Shown: positions 23,256-29,993 of the stretch, in pieces | Layout: each line of letters opens with the position of its first letter | Numbering within the stretch: position 1 is the first letter of the stretch | Assembly: GCA_035644215.1 (NCBI GenBank) | Contig: DASQPA010000251.1 | Span: 1 to 29,993, forward strand | DNA length: 29,993 nucleotides | Direction: 5' to 3' | Source of the DNA: DASQPA01 sp035644215 | GTDB lineage: Bacteria; Acidobacteriota; Thermoanaerobaculia; Multivoradales; UBA5704 | Program-made: the position numbers and the translations under genes | The notes under the pieces: generated by a model | The model's database searches: none | Seen by the model: only the letters and a program-made list of their open reading frames with translations | Told to the model about the DNA's origin: nothing

Positions 23256-23956
23256 ACCGGCAGAAGGTGCTCCTGGGGATCCTCGCGGTCCTCGTGCTGG
23301 TCGTCGCCTGGGTCTACCTGGGCGGGGACGACGAGCCCACGACGGCGCCGGGGACGCCCCCGCCGGGCATCGCGCGGTCCCACGGGGCCGACGAGGAGGG
23401 CGCCGCCGCCCCGCCGCCCGCCGCCCTGCCGGCGCGTGGGGGCCGGGGCGGGGACGCCGCGGCGCCCACCCGCGAGGTCAAGAACCTGCACCTGACGCAG
23501 CTCGACCAGGTGCCGGGCTCCTACGCCCTGGGGCGCGACCCCTGGCGCTTCTACGAGCCGCCGCCGCCCCCTCCCCCGCCACCGCCGCCGCCGCCACCGC
23601 CGCCCACCAAGGAGGACCTCGAGCGGCAGCGCCAGCTGGAGGAGGAGCGCCGGCGCCAGGAGGCCTACCGGCTGGCGCACACGCCGCCCCCCTTCCCCAT
23701 GAGCTATCTTGGCACCTTCGGGCCGGCCAACCGGCAGATTGCCGTGTTCAGCGACGGAAAGGCGATCTACAACGTACGAGAAGGTGAGAGGATCGCGGGG
23801 AGCGGTTTCGTCGTGTCTCACATCGGCTACGAGTCTGCGGACGTCGTGTTCCCCGCCCTCCCCGAGGCGCCGTCGCAACGGGTGGCTCCCGGAGCCCCGA
23901 AAGCCGGCTCTCCGGGCGTGGGTGTCCCGGGTGCCCCCGGCGTCCCCCCCAGATAG
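23252..23956 (+). CDS. pilP: PilP-like lipoprotein-position protein with 16-proline run
   Basis: 234 aa from an ATG overlapping the pilO stop (ATGA). It has an N-terminal membrane anchor (about 5-23) and no lipobox, unlike classical PilP lipoproteins. Residues 24-100 are Pro/Ala/Gly-rich, followed by 16 consecutive prolines (103-118) and a charged coiled stretch (about 121-135, 'LERQRQLEEERRRQEA'). The C-terminal domain (about 147-205, 'MSYLGTFGPANRQIAVFSDG') is the beta-sandwich of PilP that contacts the secretin. A tail with GVGVPG resembles that of PilN. The proline run should require EF-P for efficient translation. Confidence 0.78.
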   Translation: MNRQKVLLGILAVLVLVVAWVYLGGDDEPTTAPGTPPPGIARSHGADEEGAAAPPPAALPARGGRGGDAAAPTREVKNLHLTQLDQVPGSYALGRDPWRFYEPPPPPPPPPPPPPPPPTKEDLERQRQLEEERRRQEAYRLAHTPPPFPMSYLGTFGPANRQIAVFSDGKAIYNVREGERIAGSGFVVSHIGYESADVVFPALPEAPSQRVAPGAPKAGSPGVGVPGAPGVPPR

Positions 23957-23974
23957 GAAGGAAACGGAAAAACG

Positions 23975-26680
23975 ATGCGTGACTACGCCCTGCGAATCTT
24001 GACCGTGCTGCTCGTCCTCTCGACGATTGCCGGGGTTGCCGGTTGCAGCAGCTACGGCGCCTACCGGAAGGCCTCGATCGCCGAGCAGTCGGGGAACTGG
24101 GACGAGGCCGTCCTGCAGTACCTGAAGGCGCTCGAGAACGATCCCGGCAACATCCCCTACCGGGCGGCCCTGCTGCGTGCCAAGACCAAGGCCTCCCAGG
24201 TCCACTTCGAGAAGGGCAAGCAGTTCCGGGCGGCCGGCGCGGTCGATCGCGCCCTCGTCGAGTACCAGCAGGCGGTCGAGCTCGATCCCACCAACCAGTA
24301 CGCCAAGTCCGAGCTGGAGCACGCCCGCGACGCCTACAACGCGATCCGCCAGGGCAAGGACATGGCCTCGATCGACGAGATGAAGAAGAAGACCCGCGGT
24401 ACGCGGCCCCAGCCGCCGCAGTTGAACCCGCGCTCGGATACGCCGATCTCGCTCGACTTCCCCAACGAGGTCTCGATCTTCGACATCTACCGCGCGCTGG
24501 GCAAGGCGTTCGGCATCAACATCCTGTTCGATCCCCAGTTGAAGGACCAGAACATCGCGATCGAATTGAAGGACGTCAACGCCCAGGCCGCCCTGGAGAC
24601 GCTGATGCGGGCGGCCGGTCACTTCTACAAGGTGGTCGACGAGCACACCGTCATCATCGCCGCCGACAACCCGCAGAACCGCCGGACCTACGAGGATCTC
24701 GTCATCCAGACCTTCTTCCTGTCGAACTCGGAAGTCAAGGACATGACGACCATCCTAAGGAGCTTGATCGACGCCAAGAAGATCGCCACCAACGAGCAGC
24801 TGAACGCCATCATCCTGCGCGACACCGCCGACAAGGTGAAGGTGGCGGAGCGGATCATCGAGGCCAACGACAAGTCGAAGGCCGAGGTGGTGGTCGACGT
24901 CGAGCTGCTGCAGATCAGCACACAGCGCATGCGCGACCTCGGGGTCCTCCTCTCCGGTTACAGCATCGGGCAGGCCCTGGACCTGGGGACGGGGGGGGCG
25001 ACCGGCGGCACCGGCGGTACCGGCGGCACGCCGACCCCGTCCACCCCCACGCTCCACGTCTCCGACCTCCAGTTCCTGAACCAGAGCAACTGGGCGCTCA
25101 CCATCCCCTCGGTCACCTACAACTTCATCAAGCAGAGCACCGAGGCGCAGCTCCTCGCCAAGCCGCAGCTGCGCATCTCCGAGGGCGAGAAGGCGAACCT
25201 GGTGATCGGCGACCGCGTGCCGATCCCGCTCACCACCTTCAACACCCAGAACGTCGGCGGCGCCGGCGGCATCGTGCCGATCACCTCCTTCCAGTACCAG
25301 GACGTGGGCATCCGCATCGACCTGGAGCCGCGCGTCCACCACAACCAGGAGGTGACGCTCAAGGTGAAGGTCGAGGTGTCGCAGCTGAACGGCCAGATCA
25401 CCACCTCGAACGGCTCGCAGCCGATCATCGGCACCCGCACCATCGACTCGACGATCCGTTTGAAGGACGGCGAAACGAACTTCATGGCCGGCCTGATCCG
25501 CACCGACGAGAGCACCAACGACAACGGCCTGCCGGGCCTGTCGGACATCCCGGTGATCGGCCGCCTGTTCTCGGACAAGAAGACCCAGCACCAGCGCACC
25601 GACGTCATCCTGACGATCACGCCGCACATCATCCGCCAGGCCGAGATCACCCAGGAGGACCTGCTGCCGATCTGGGTCGGCACCGAGTCGAACATCAGCT
25701 TCCGCGGCGCCACGCCGCGCCTCGAGTCCGACGCCGAGGGTCCGTTCGACGGCCCCGAGGGGACGCCCGAGCAGATCCAGGACGCCATCCGCCGCCGCAT
25801 CCAGCGGCTGCCGCGCGGCCTGCGTCCCAACGAGGGGACCGAGAACGGCCAGCCGGGCCAGGCGCAGCCCGCCCAGCCGGCGCAGCCGCCGAAGGGGATC
25901 GACCTGGTGCCCTCCCGGCCGCCCACCGACATCTTCCGGCCGCCGCAACCGCAGCAGCCGCCCTCGGAGGAGGTCCCGCCGCCGAACGGCCAGGCCGCCA
26001 ACACGCCGGCCGCCCGGGAGGACCTGGTGGCCGAGGACCTGGACGTGGCGTCCGGCGCCGCCTCAGGGCCGGCGGCGGTGAAGGCCCCGGCCGCTACGGC
26101 CGCCTCGGTGACCCCGGCGACCCCGTTGATCGCCAAGGCCAGCCTCCATTCCTCGGTCCAGGGGGCCAGCGGGGGCGCGGCGGTCGATCTCTGGGTCAAT
26201 CCCAAGGGGGTCGAGGTCGCCCCCGGGGACCGCTTCGCGGTGCGCATCGAGGCCAACGCCCTGGACCCGGTCTCGCATCTCCCCTTGACTCTTTCCTACG
26301 ATCCCAAGGTCCTGGCGATCGAGAAGGTCGAGCCGGGCGACTTCCTGGGCGCCCCGGGGACGGCCCAGGTGCTCTCCGACATCACGCACTCCGGCCGCAT
26401 CGTCATCGGCGCCAGCCGGATGGGGACGGTCCCGGGGGTGGCGGGACACGGCACAGTCGCCATCCTCAACTTCCGCGCCCTGGCGCCGGGGAAGAGCCGC
26501 CTGGCGCTCGCCGAGAGCAAGGCGCTCGACGGCAAGCTCAAGGCCATGGCCGTCTCCTCCCGGCCGGCCGACGTCACCGTGGGCGACCCCGGCAAGCGCC
26601 CCGAGAAACCGCCGCGGCCCGGCCAGGAGAAGGAGGCGCCCAAGCCGGTCGGGGTCGCCAGCAAGACCGCAGGAGGCTGA
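23975..26680 (+). CDS. pilQ: Secretin (PilQ/GspD-type) with N-terminal TPRs and C-terminal cohesin domain
   Basis: 901 aa from an ATG at 23975 behind AGGAAGGAAA. Lipoprotein signal with lipobox VAGC (C24). Two to three TPRs span about 35-125 ('GNWDEAVLQYLKALENDPGN', 'AVDRALVEYQQAVELDPTNQ'). A secretin/TonB short N-domain is at 160-230, secretin_N at 240-300, and the secretin pore domain at about 385-555 with the signature 'GLPGLSDIPVIGRLF' (518-532). A Gln/Pro linker (600-720) leads to a cohesin-like beta-sandwich (about 738-870, 'LTLSYDPKVLAIEKVEPGDF'). It forms the outer-membrane channel. The TPR part could bind a pilotin-like or alignment partner. The order of domains is complete, with no frame break. 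Confidence 0.95.
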   Translation: MRDYALRILTVLLVLSTIAGVAGCSSYGAYRKASIAEQSGNWDEAVLQYLKALENDPGNIPYRAALLRAKTKASQVHFEKGKQFRAAGAVDRALVEYQQAVELDPTNQYAKSELEHARDAYNAIRQGKDMASIDEMKKKTRGTRPQPPQLNPRSDTPISLDFPNEVSIFDIYRALGKAFGINILFDPQLKDQNIAIELKDVNAQAALETLMRAAGHFYKVVDEHTVIIAADNPQNRRTYEDLVIQTFFLSNSEVKDMTTILRSLIDAKKIATNEQLNAIILRDTADKVKVAERIIEANDKSKAEVVVDVELLQISTQRMRDLGVLLSGYSIGQALDLGTGGATGGTGGTGGTPTPSTPTLHVSDLQFLNQSNWALTIPSVTYNFIKQSTEAQLLAKPQLRISEGEKANLVIGDRVPIPLTTFNTQNVGGAGGIVPITSFQYQDVGIRIDLEPRVHHNQEVTLKVKVEVSQLNGQITTSNGSQPIIGTRTIDSTIRLKDGETNFMAGLIRTDESTNDNGLPGLSDIPVIGRLFSDKKTQHQRTDVILTITPHIIRQAEITQEDLLPIWVGTESNISFRGATPRLESDAEGPFDGPEGTPEQIQDAIRRRIQRLPRGLRPNEGTENGQPGQAQPAQPAQPPKGIDLVPSRPPTDIFRPPQPQQPPSEEVPPPNGQAANTPAAREDLVAEDLDVASGAASGPAAVKAPAATAASVTPATPLIAKASLHSSVQGASGGAAVDLWVNPKGVEVAPGDRFAVRIEANALDPVSHLPLTLSYDPKVLAIEKVEPGDFLGAPGTAQVLSDITHSGRIVIGASRMGTVPGVAGHGTVAILNFRALAPGKSRLALAESKALDGKLKAMAVSSRPADVTVGDPGKRPEKPPRPGQEKEAPKPVGVASKTAGG

Positions 26681-26687
26681 GGTTGCC

Positions 26688-27170
26688 ATGAAGCCGCCGT
26701 ATTTCGTCCCTCGCTCCGCCCGCCAGGCGGGCTTCACGCTGGCCGAGCTGGTGATGGTGGCGTCCATCCTGGTGGCCCTGGCCGCGGTGACCTTGCCGGT
26801 CGCCAAGTACACGGTCAAGCGCAGCAAGGAGGCCGATCTGCGCCAGGCGCTCCGCGAGGTGAGGAACGCCATCGACGACTACAAGCGGTACAGCGACACC
26901 GGGCTGATCCCGGTCGACCTGGGGACCGACGGCTACCCGGCGAAGCTCGAGAACCTGTACAAGGGCGTCCAGCTGGTCGGCCAGGTGGACAAGAAGATGA
27001 AGTTCCTGCGCCGCCTGCCGATCGATCCGATGACCGGCAAGGACGAGTGGGCGATCCGCAGCTATCAGGACGCCGTCGATGCCAGCTCGTGGGGCGGCGA
27101 GGACGTCTACGACATCCATTCGCTGTCGCGGGGGGTGGGCCTGAACGGCGTACCCTACGCCAAGTGGTAG
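26688..27170 (+). CDS. Type IV pilin-like pseudopilin (GspG/GspH-like), first of three
   Basis: 160 aa from an ATG at 26688, 7 bp after the secretin stop, with a GGAGG ribosome site. A prepilin leader is clear: 'ARQAG' then 'FTLAELVMVASILVALAAV', cleavage after G15, phenylalanine at +1 and E at +5. The downstream pattern 'LRQALREVRNAIDDYKRYSD' and 'PIDPMTGKDEW' is the GspG arrangement, where the late Asp/Pro loop can bind Ca2+. Likely a pseudopilin of the locus. Confidence 0.9.
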   Translation: MKPPYFVPRSARQAGFTLAELVMVASILVALAAVTLPVAKYTVKRSKEADLRQALREVRNAIDDYKRYSDTGLIPVDLGTDGYPAKLENLYKGVQLVGQVDKKMKFLRRLPIDPMTGKDEWAIRSYQDAVDASSWGGEDVYDIHSLSRGVGLNGVPYAKW

Positions 27171-27201
27171 AGCGGCGTTCGGGGATCCCAAGGAGGACGA
27201 G

Positions 27202-27639
27202 GTGAACGGGAGAGAGCACGATCCGAGGTCGGCCGAGCGTGGCTTCACCCTGCTGGAGCTCATCGTGGTCATCGCCATCATCGGCATCCTGGCGACGATC
27301 GCCATGCCGGCGATGAAGGACATGCCGCGGCGGGCGAACGAGGCGGTCCTGAAGACCAACCTGCGGACGATGCGCGACGTCATCGACCAGTTCTACGGCG
27401 ACAAGGGGCACTACCCCGCGAGCCTGGACGCCATTGTCGAAAGCGGCTATCTGCGGAAGATCCCCATGGACCCGATCACCAAGCGCAACGACACCTGGAC
27501 GACGGTCCTGGAGGAGGTCGACCCCGACCAGCCGGCCGACAGCGGCGACGGCGCCACCGACCAGCAGCCGGGGATCGTCGACGTCCACTCCGGGGCCGAG
27601 GGCGTCGCCCTGGACGGCACGGCGTACAAGGACTGGTGA
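27202..27639 (+). CDS. Type II secretion pseudopilin G-like protein, second of three
   Basis: 145 aa from a GTG at 27202 with a strong AAGGAGG 5 nt upstream (27190-27196). Leader 'SAERG' with cleavage before 'FTLLELIVVIAIIGILATIA'; E at +5. The C-terminal half shows the GspG body: 'LKTNLRTMRDVIDQFYGDKG', 'YPASLDAIVESGYLRKIPMD' and 'PITKRNDTW', i.e. the major pseudopilin fold. Probably the main pseudopilin. Confidence 0.92.
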   Translation: MNGREHDPRSAERGFTLLELIVVIAIIGILATIAMPAMKDMPRRANEAVLKTNLRTMRDVIDQFYGDKGHYPASLDAIVESGYLRKIPMDPITKRNDTWTTVLEEVDPDQPADSGDGATDQQPGIVDVHSGAEGVALDGTAYKDW

Positions 27640-27643
27640 GGCG

Positions 27644-28468
27644 ATGGTGAGCGCGGATTGGCTCCCTGAGGTTCCGAGGACCTGCTCCTGGCTGCGCGCA
27701 GCGCCCGAAGGAGCAGGCCCGCAGGACCCCAGGGAGCCAATACCGCGGCGCGGCGAGCAGGGCTACAACCTGGTGGTCCTGGTGATGGTGATCGCGGTGA
27801 TGAACATCGTCATCGCGGCGATGCTGCCGCTGTGGAGCCAGGCCATCCGCCACGACAAGGAGGAGGAGCTGATCTTCCGCGGCCTCCAGTACGCCGAGGC
27901 CATCCGGGTCTTCCAGCACCGTTTCCAGCGTTGGCCGACGCGCCTCGAGGAGCTGGTCGAGATCAAGCCGCGCTCGATCCGCCAGCTGTGGAAGGACCCG
28001 ATGGTGGACGACGGCAAGTGGCAGCTCGTCTTCCAGGGGCAGGCGACGCCCATCAACCCTCCGCCCGGGGGCGATGACAGCAGCGGCCGGAGACGGCGCC
28101 CCCGCGAGCCCAACATCAATCCCGCCATCGGAATCGACCAGCAGGGGCACGCTTTCGGCCCCATCATCGGGGTCTACAGCCGCAGCACCCAGAAGTCGAT
28201 CGAGATCTGGAACGGCCGCCAGAAGTACGACGAGTGGCGTTTCACGACCGATCTGTTGACCAGCGGCGCCCAGTTCCGCGGTGGCGCCGTCCCGGGCCAG
28301 AAGCCTCCCCTCGCCCGCTGGATCGGCCGGCCCATGCGGACCTTCGGCCCCAACCAGCCGGGTGGACCGGGCGGGCCCGGTGGACCGGGCGGACCGCCGA
28401 GCACGCCGGGCTGCCCGGGGTGCCCCCCGCCGCCTCCTTCTCCCAAGCCGCACACCTCCAAGGAGTGA
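27644..28468 (+). CDS. Pilin-like minor pseudopilin with an in-frame palindrome and collagen-like tail
   Basis: 274 aa from an ATG at 27644, 4 bp after the previous stop. The N-terminus up to about residue 35 is encoded by an 85-nt palindrome (27657-27741), so the leader is unusually long. Processing is predicted after G40 in 'RRGEQG', before 'YNLVVLVMVIAVMNIVIAAM'. Position +5 is Val instead of the usual Glu, as in GspK-like minor pseudopilins. The body ('FRGLQYAEAIRVFQHRFQRW', 'LVEIKPRSIRQLWKDPM') is pilin-like. The last 40 residues are PGG repeats, then cysteines and prolines. Likely a minor tip subunit, by inference. Confidence 0.85.
   Translation: MVSADWLPEVPRTCSWLRAAPEGAGPQDPREPIPRRGEQGYNLVVLVMVIAVMNIVIAAMLPLWSQAIRHDKEEELIFRGLQYAEAIRVFQHRFQRWPTRLEELVEIKPRSIRQLWKDPMVDDGKWQLVFQGQATPINPPPGGDDSSGRRRRPREPNINPAIGIDQQGHAFGPIIGVYSRSTQKSIEIWNGRQKYDEWRFTTDLLTSGAQFRGGAVPGQKPPLARWIGRPMRTFGPNQPGGPGGPGGPGGPPSTPGCPGCPPPPPSPKPHTSKE
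27657..27741. repeat. 85-nt imperfect palindrome inside the pseudopilin coding region
   Basis: Outer arms ATTGGCTCCCTG (27657-27668) and CAGGGAGCCAAT (27730-27741) pair perfectly, inner arms CCTGCTCCT (27681-27689) and AGGAGCAGG (27709-27717) pair perfectly, and the 12 nt between them pair partly. The apical loop contains CTGCGCGCAG. Its sequence keeps the frame open and encodes 28 residues of the prepilin leader. Confidence 0.85.
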
Positions 28469-28475
28469 GAACGGC

Positions 28476-28919
28476 ATGAAGATCCCGGTGCGCCGGCTCC
28501 CCGCCGCGCGCGACCTCCCGCTGCCCACTCCCGCCTCGCCGGGGAGCGCCGGCCTCGACCTGCGCGCCGCGGTCCCCGCCGAGCTCACCCTCCAGCCCGG
28601 CGAGCGGTCCCTGGTGCCGACCGGCCTGGCGGTCGCCATTCCGCCCGGCTGGGAAGGACAGGTCCGGCCGCGAAGCGGCCTCGCCATCCGCCACGGCATC
28701 GGCCTGGTCAACGCCCCAGGCACGATCGACAGCGACTATCGGGGCGAGGTCTCGGTCCTTCTCGTCAACCATGGCCAGGAGCCCTTCACCGTCCGCCGCG
28801 GCGACCGCATCGCTCAGCTCCTCCTCGCCCGCGCCGAGCCGATCGAGTGGCAGGAGGAGGAAGAGCTGCCCGGGACCGCGCGGGGGGAGGGGGGGTTCGG
28901 GTCGACGGGGGTGGGGTAG
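28476..28919 (+). CDS. dut: Deoxyuridine 5'-triphosphate nucleotidohydrolase (dUTPase)
   Basis: 147 aa from an ATG at 28476 with AAGGAG just upstream (28459-28464). All five trimeric dUTPase motifs are present: I 'PGSAGLDLRAA' (22-32), II 'GQVRPRSGLA' (61-70), III 'GTIDSDYRGEV' (82-92), IV 'RGDRIAQLLL' (108-117) and V 'RGEGGFGSTG' (136-145). The enzyme hydrolyses dUTP to dUMP, keeping uracil out of DNA and supplying dTMP synthesis. It is unrelated to the upstream pilus genes although 7 bp away. Confidence 0.98.
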   Translation: MKIPVRRLPAARDLPLPTPASPGSAGLDLRAAVPAELTLQPGERSLVPTGLAVAIPPGWEGQVRPRSGLAIRHGIGLVNAPGTIDSDYRGEVSVLLVNHGQEPFTVRRGDRIAQLLLARAEPIEWQEEEELPGTARGEGGFGSTGVG

Positions 28920-29514
28920 GGGATGATAGGGCACAACCCATTGCCTCCGAGGGGCGGGGCGGTGGGTCCCTCCCCCCTGGGAGGGGGTGGGTTGGATCAG
29001 GGGGGAGGTTAGGAGGGGGGCGTTCCGTTGGGTACAGACCTGCGGTAGGCGGCGGTCTCCCCGGCCGGACCTCCGCCGGAGATGAATCTCCGGGCTATGG
29101 ATTGCGCTGGATGAATCCAGCTTCGCGAGAAGGCAAGGTTTGAGGCCGGGCGGCAAAGTCGCTGGCTTCTGGGGGATCCGCCCGCCCCGAAGGGGGCGCC
29201 GGTGGGTAGAAGCCTGGGGTGCCAACCCCAGGTAGGGGATAAACCCAAGAATCTAAAGCCCCGAAGGGGCGACGGTCATCCCAGTCTGTACCGCCGCCCC
29301 TTCAGGGCAGACTCTTCGTCGATGAGGGAGGCACAGCGGGATTCGAGCCGTGAATCGAGCCATCTGCTGCCTGCAGCGAGCCTCCGGCGGCATGTTCGCG
29401 CATCACCGGCTGCCTGCAGCGGGTGACTGGCGGCAGGTAGCGGGTTGTCGGTGGTATGCCGCAGCTCACAAGCGGCATGGCGTGGGTCACTGCCGCGCTG
29501 CTTCGAGCCTTCCC
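28920..29514. repeat. Gene-free hairpin-rich region with clustered small palindromes
   Basis: No gene is supported here. Small hairpins are clustered: a CCCTCCCCCCTGGGAGGGGG palindrome (about 28968-28987), CCGGAGAT-GA-ATCTCCGG (29076-29093), GCTGGAT-GA-ATCCAGC (29106-29121), CGCCCCGAAGGGGGCG (29183-29198), CCTGGGGT-GCCA-ACCCCAGG (29213-29232) and GCCCC-GAA-GGGGC (29258-29270). Two share a GA loop. The pattern is that of REP/BIME-type repeats or dispersed palindromes. Confidence 0.7.
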
Positions 29515-29993
29515 TCAGCCAGCCGTGAGCGATTCGAGCAGGAGTTGTAGCTCGGCGGCATTTCGGTAATCCAACTCAGGATCTTCGGCAAGGCCGGGAT
29601 TGCGGTCACCAGCGAGGACTCGTTGCAGTTGGCGAATGAGCGCAATGAAGTGTGGCTGAGCGGAGCGCTCTAGCAGGGAGTTCACCTGCTGCTGCGCCTC
29701 GACTTCGGAGTTCTGCTGGATCGCTTGGCCCACCAGAACGAAGAATTGTGCCTGATTACTCTGGCTGACGCCACCAGCGCGGCGATAGGCTAGGTAGTTC
29801 CTGTCCAGAAATCGTCGATCTTCCCGGGGAATTCCGGAGCATTGAAAGAACCACGAAGATAGCTCTACCCAGGCACCGCTCGGCGGGGCGGCAATAGCAC
29901 GGTAGTTGGGCATTTGGGTCTTCCTGAGCTTTCCTGTGGGCAAGCGATGCCACGCCGCTGCTGCCAGCGGCTCGACCTTTGAAGCAGAGACAG
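29515..29993 (-). CDS. C-terminal tail of a second STAND/TPR-family protein, runs off the window
   Basis: The minus-strand frame is open from the window end to a TGA at 29515-29517; it has no recognised start in the window, so this is a partial CDS (an internal ATG lies at 29943). The C-terminal 90 residues, 'NYLAYRRAGGVSQSN', 'FFVLVGQAIQQNSEVEAQQQ', 'RQLQRVLAGDRNPGLAEDPE' and 'LDYRNAAELQLLLESL', match by memory the tail that follows the TPR region in CHAT/TIR/STAND-type proteins like the one at 6050-10562. That gene lacks this tail and has a nuclease domain instead. Residues upstream of 'NYLAYRRAGG' look less conserved and may contain frame damage. Base composition is more A/T-rich than the LPS or pilus genes. 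Confidence 0.55.
   Translation of the reverse strand, partial: VSASKVEPLAAAAWHRLPTGKLRKTQMPNYRAIAAPPSGAWVELSSWFFQCSGIPREDRRFLDRNYLAYRRAGGVSQSNQAQFFVLVGQAIQQNSEVEAQQQVNSLLERSAQPHFIALIRQLQRVLAGDRNPGLAEDPELDYRNAAELQLLLESLTAG

Noticed and set aside
23081..24646. Long minus-strand frame over pilO-pilQ
   Set aside because: Opposite-strand shadow of well-supported pil genes, with Arg/Gly/Val-rich composition and no motif.
24043..26691. Second long plus-strand frame within pilQ
   Set aside because: Arg/Gly/His/Pro-rich out-of-frame reading of pilQ, which itself matches secretins throughout.

Overview
The window is about 30 kb of very GC-rich DNA from a Gram-negative bacterium. It carries Kdo transferase (waaA), lpxK and an LpxL-type acyltransferase, so the cell makes lipid A. 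The T4P/T2SS-like locus order, the TPR-secretin-cohesin fusion, the CHAT/TIR/STAND proteins and the C/G-block intergenic repeats suggest Acidobacteriota, perhaps Thermoanaerobaculia. That placement is inference; no rRNA or other phylogenetic marker is present.

Layout. 1-2388: 3' end of kdpC, a long inverted repeat, then a kinase-less KdpD sensor fused to Usp and PTS EIIA domains. 2406-5505 (minus strand): a GH47-type mannosidase lipoprotein, a secreted repeat protein and a small GlsB/YeaQ-type membrane protein. 5684-5956: a 21-bp tandem repeat array. 6011-10562: a defence-like gene encoding TIR, CHAT protease and NB-ARC/STAND ATPase, then in a second frame TPRs and a PD-(D/E)XK nuclease-like domain; a frame break near 8680 separates the parts. 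10567-12303 (minus): an AAA ATPase + DUF4276 (Toprim-like) pair with its own frameshift, ending 4 bp from the STAND gene. 12319-15547 (minus): waaA-lpxK-lpxL as an overlapping operon. 15651-16903: ECF sigma factor and zinc-motif anti-sigma factor. 16969-28468: secretin_N-like protein, PilC/GspF, PilB/GspE, PilM, PilN, PilO, PilP, PilQ secretin and three pseudopilins. 28476-28919: dUTPase. 28920-29514: gene-free, hairpin-rich. 29515-end (minus): tail of a second STAND/TPR-family protein.

The KdpD-like protein probably couples K+ uptake to a PTS-type signal. The sigma/anti-sigma pair lies directly upstream of a complete type IV pilus/type II secretion-like envelope machine (ATPase, platform, PilMNOP alignment complex, secretin, pseudopilins) but no PilT or prepilin peptidase is seen. 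The two convergent accessory cassettes form a small defence-like island between the repeat array and the LPS operon. The most interesting items are the TIR-CHAT-STAND-TPR-nuclease composite, the KdpD-Usp-EIIA fusion, the in-frame palindrome inside a pseudopilin gene and the 21-bp array.
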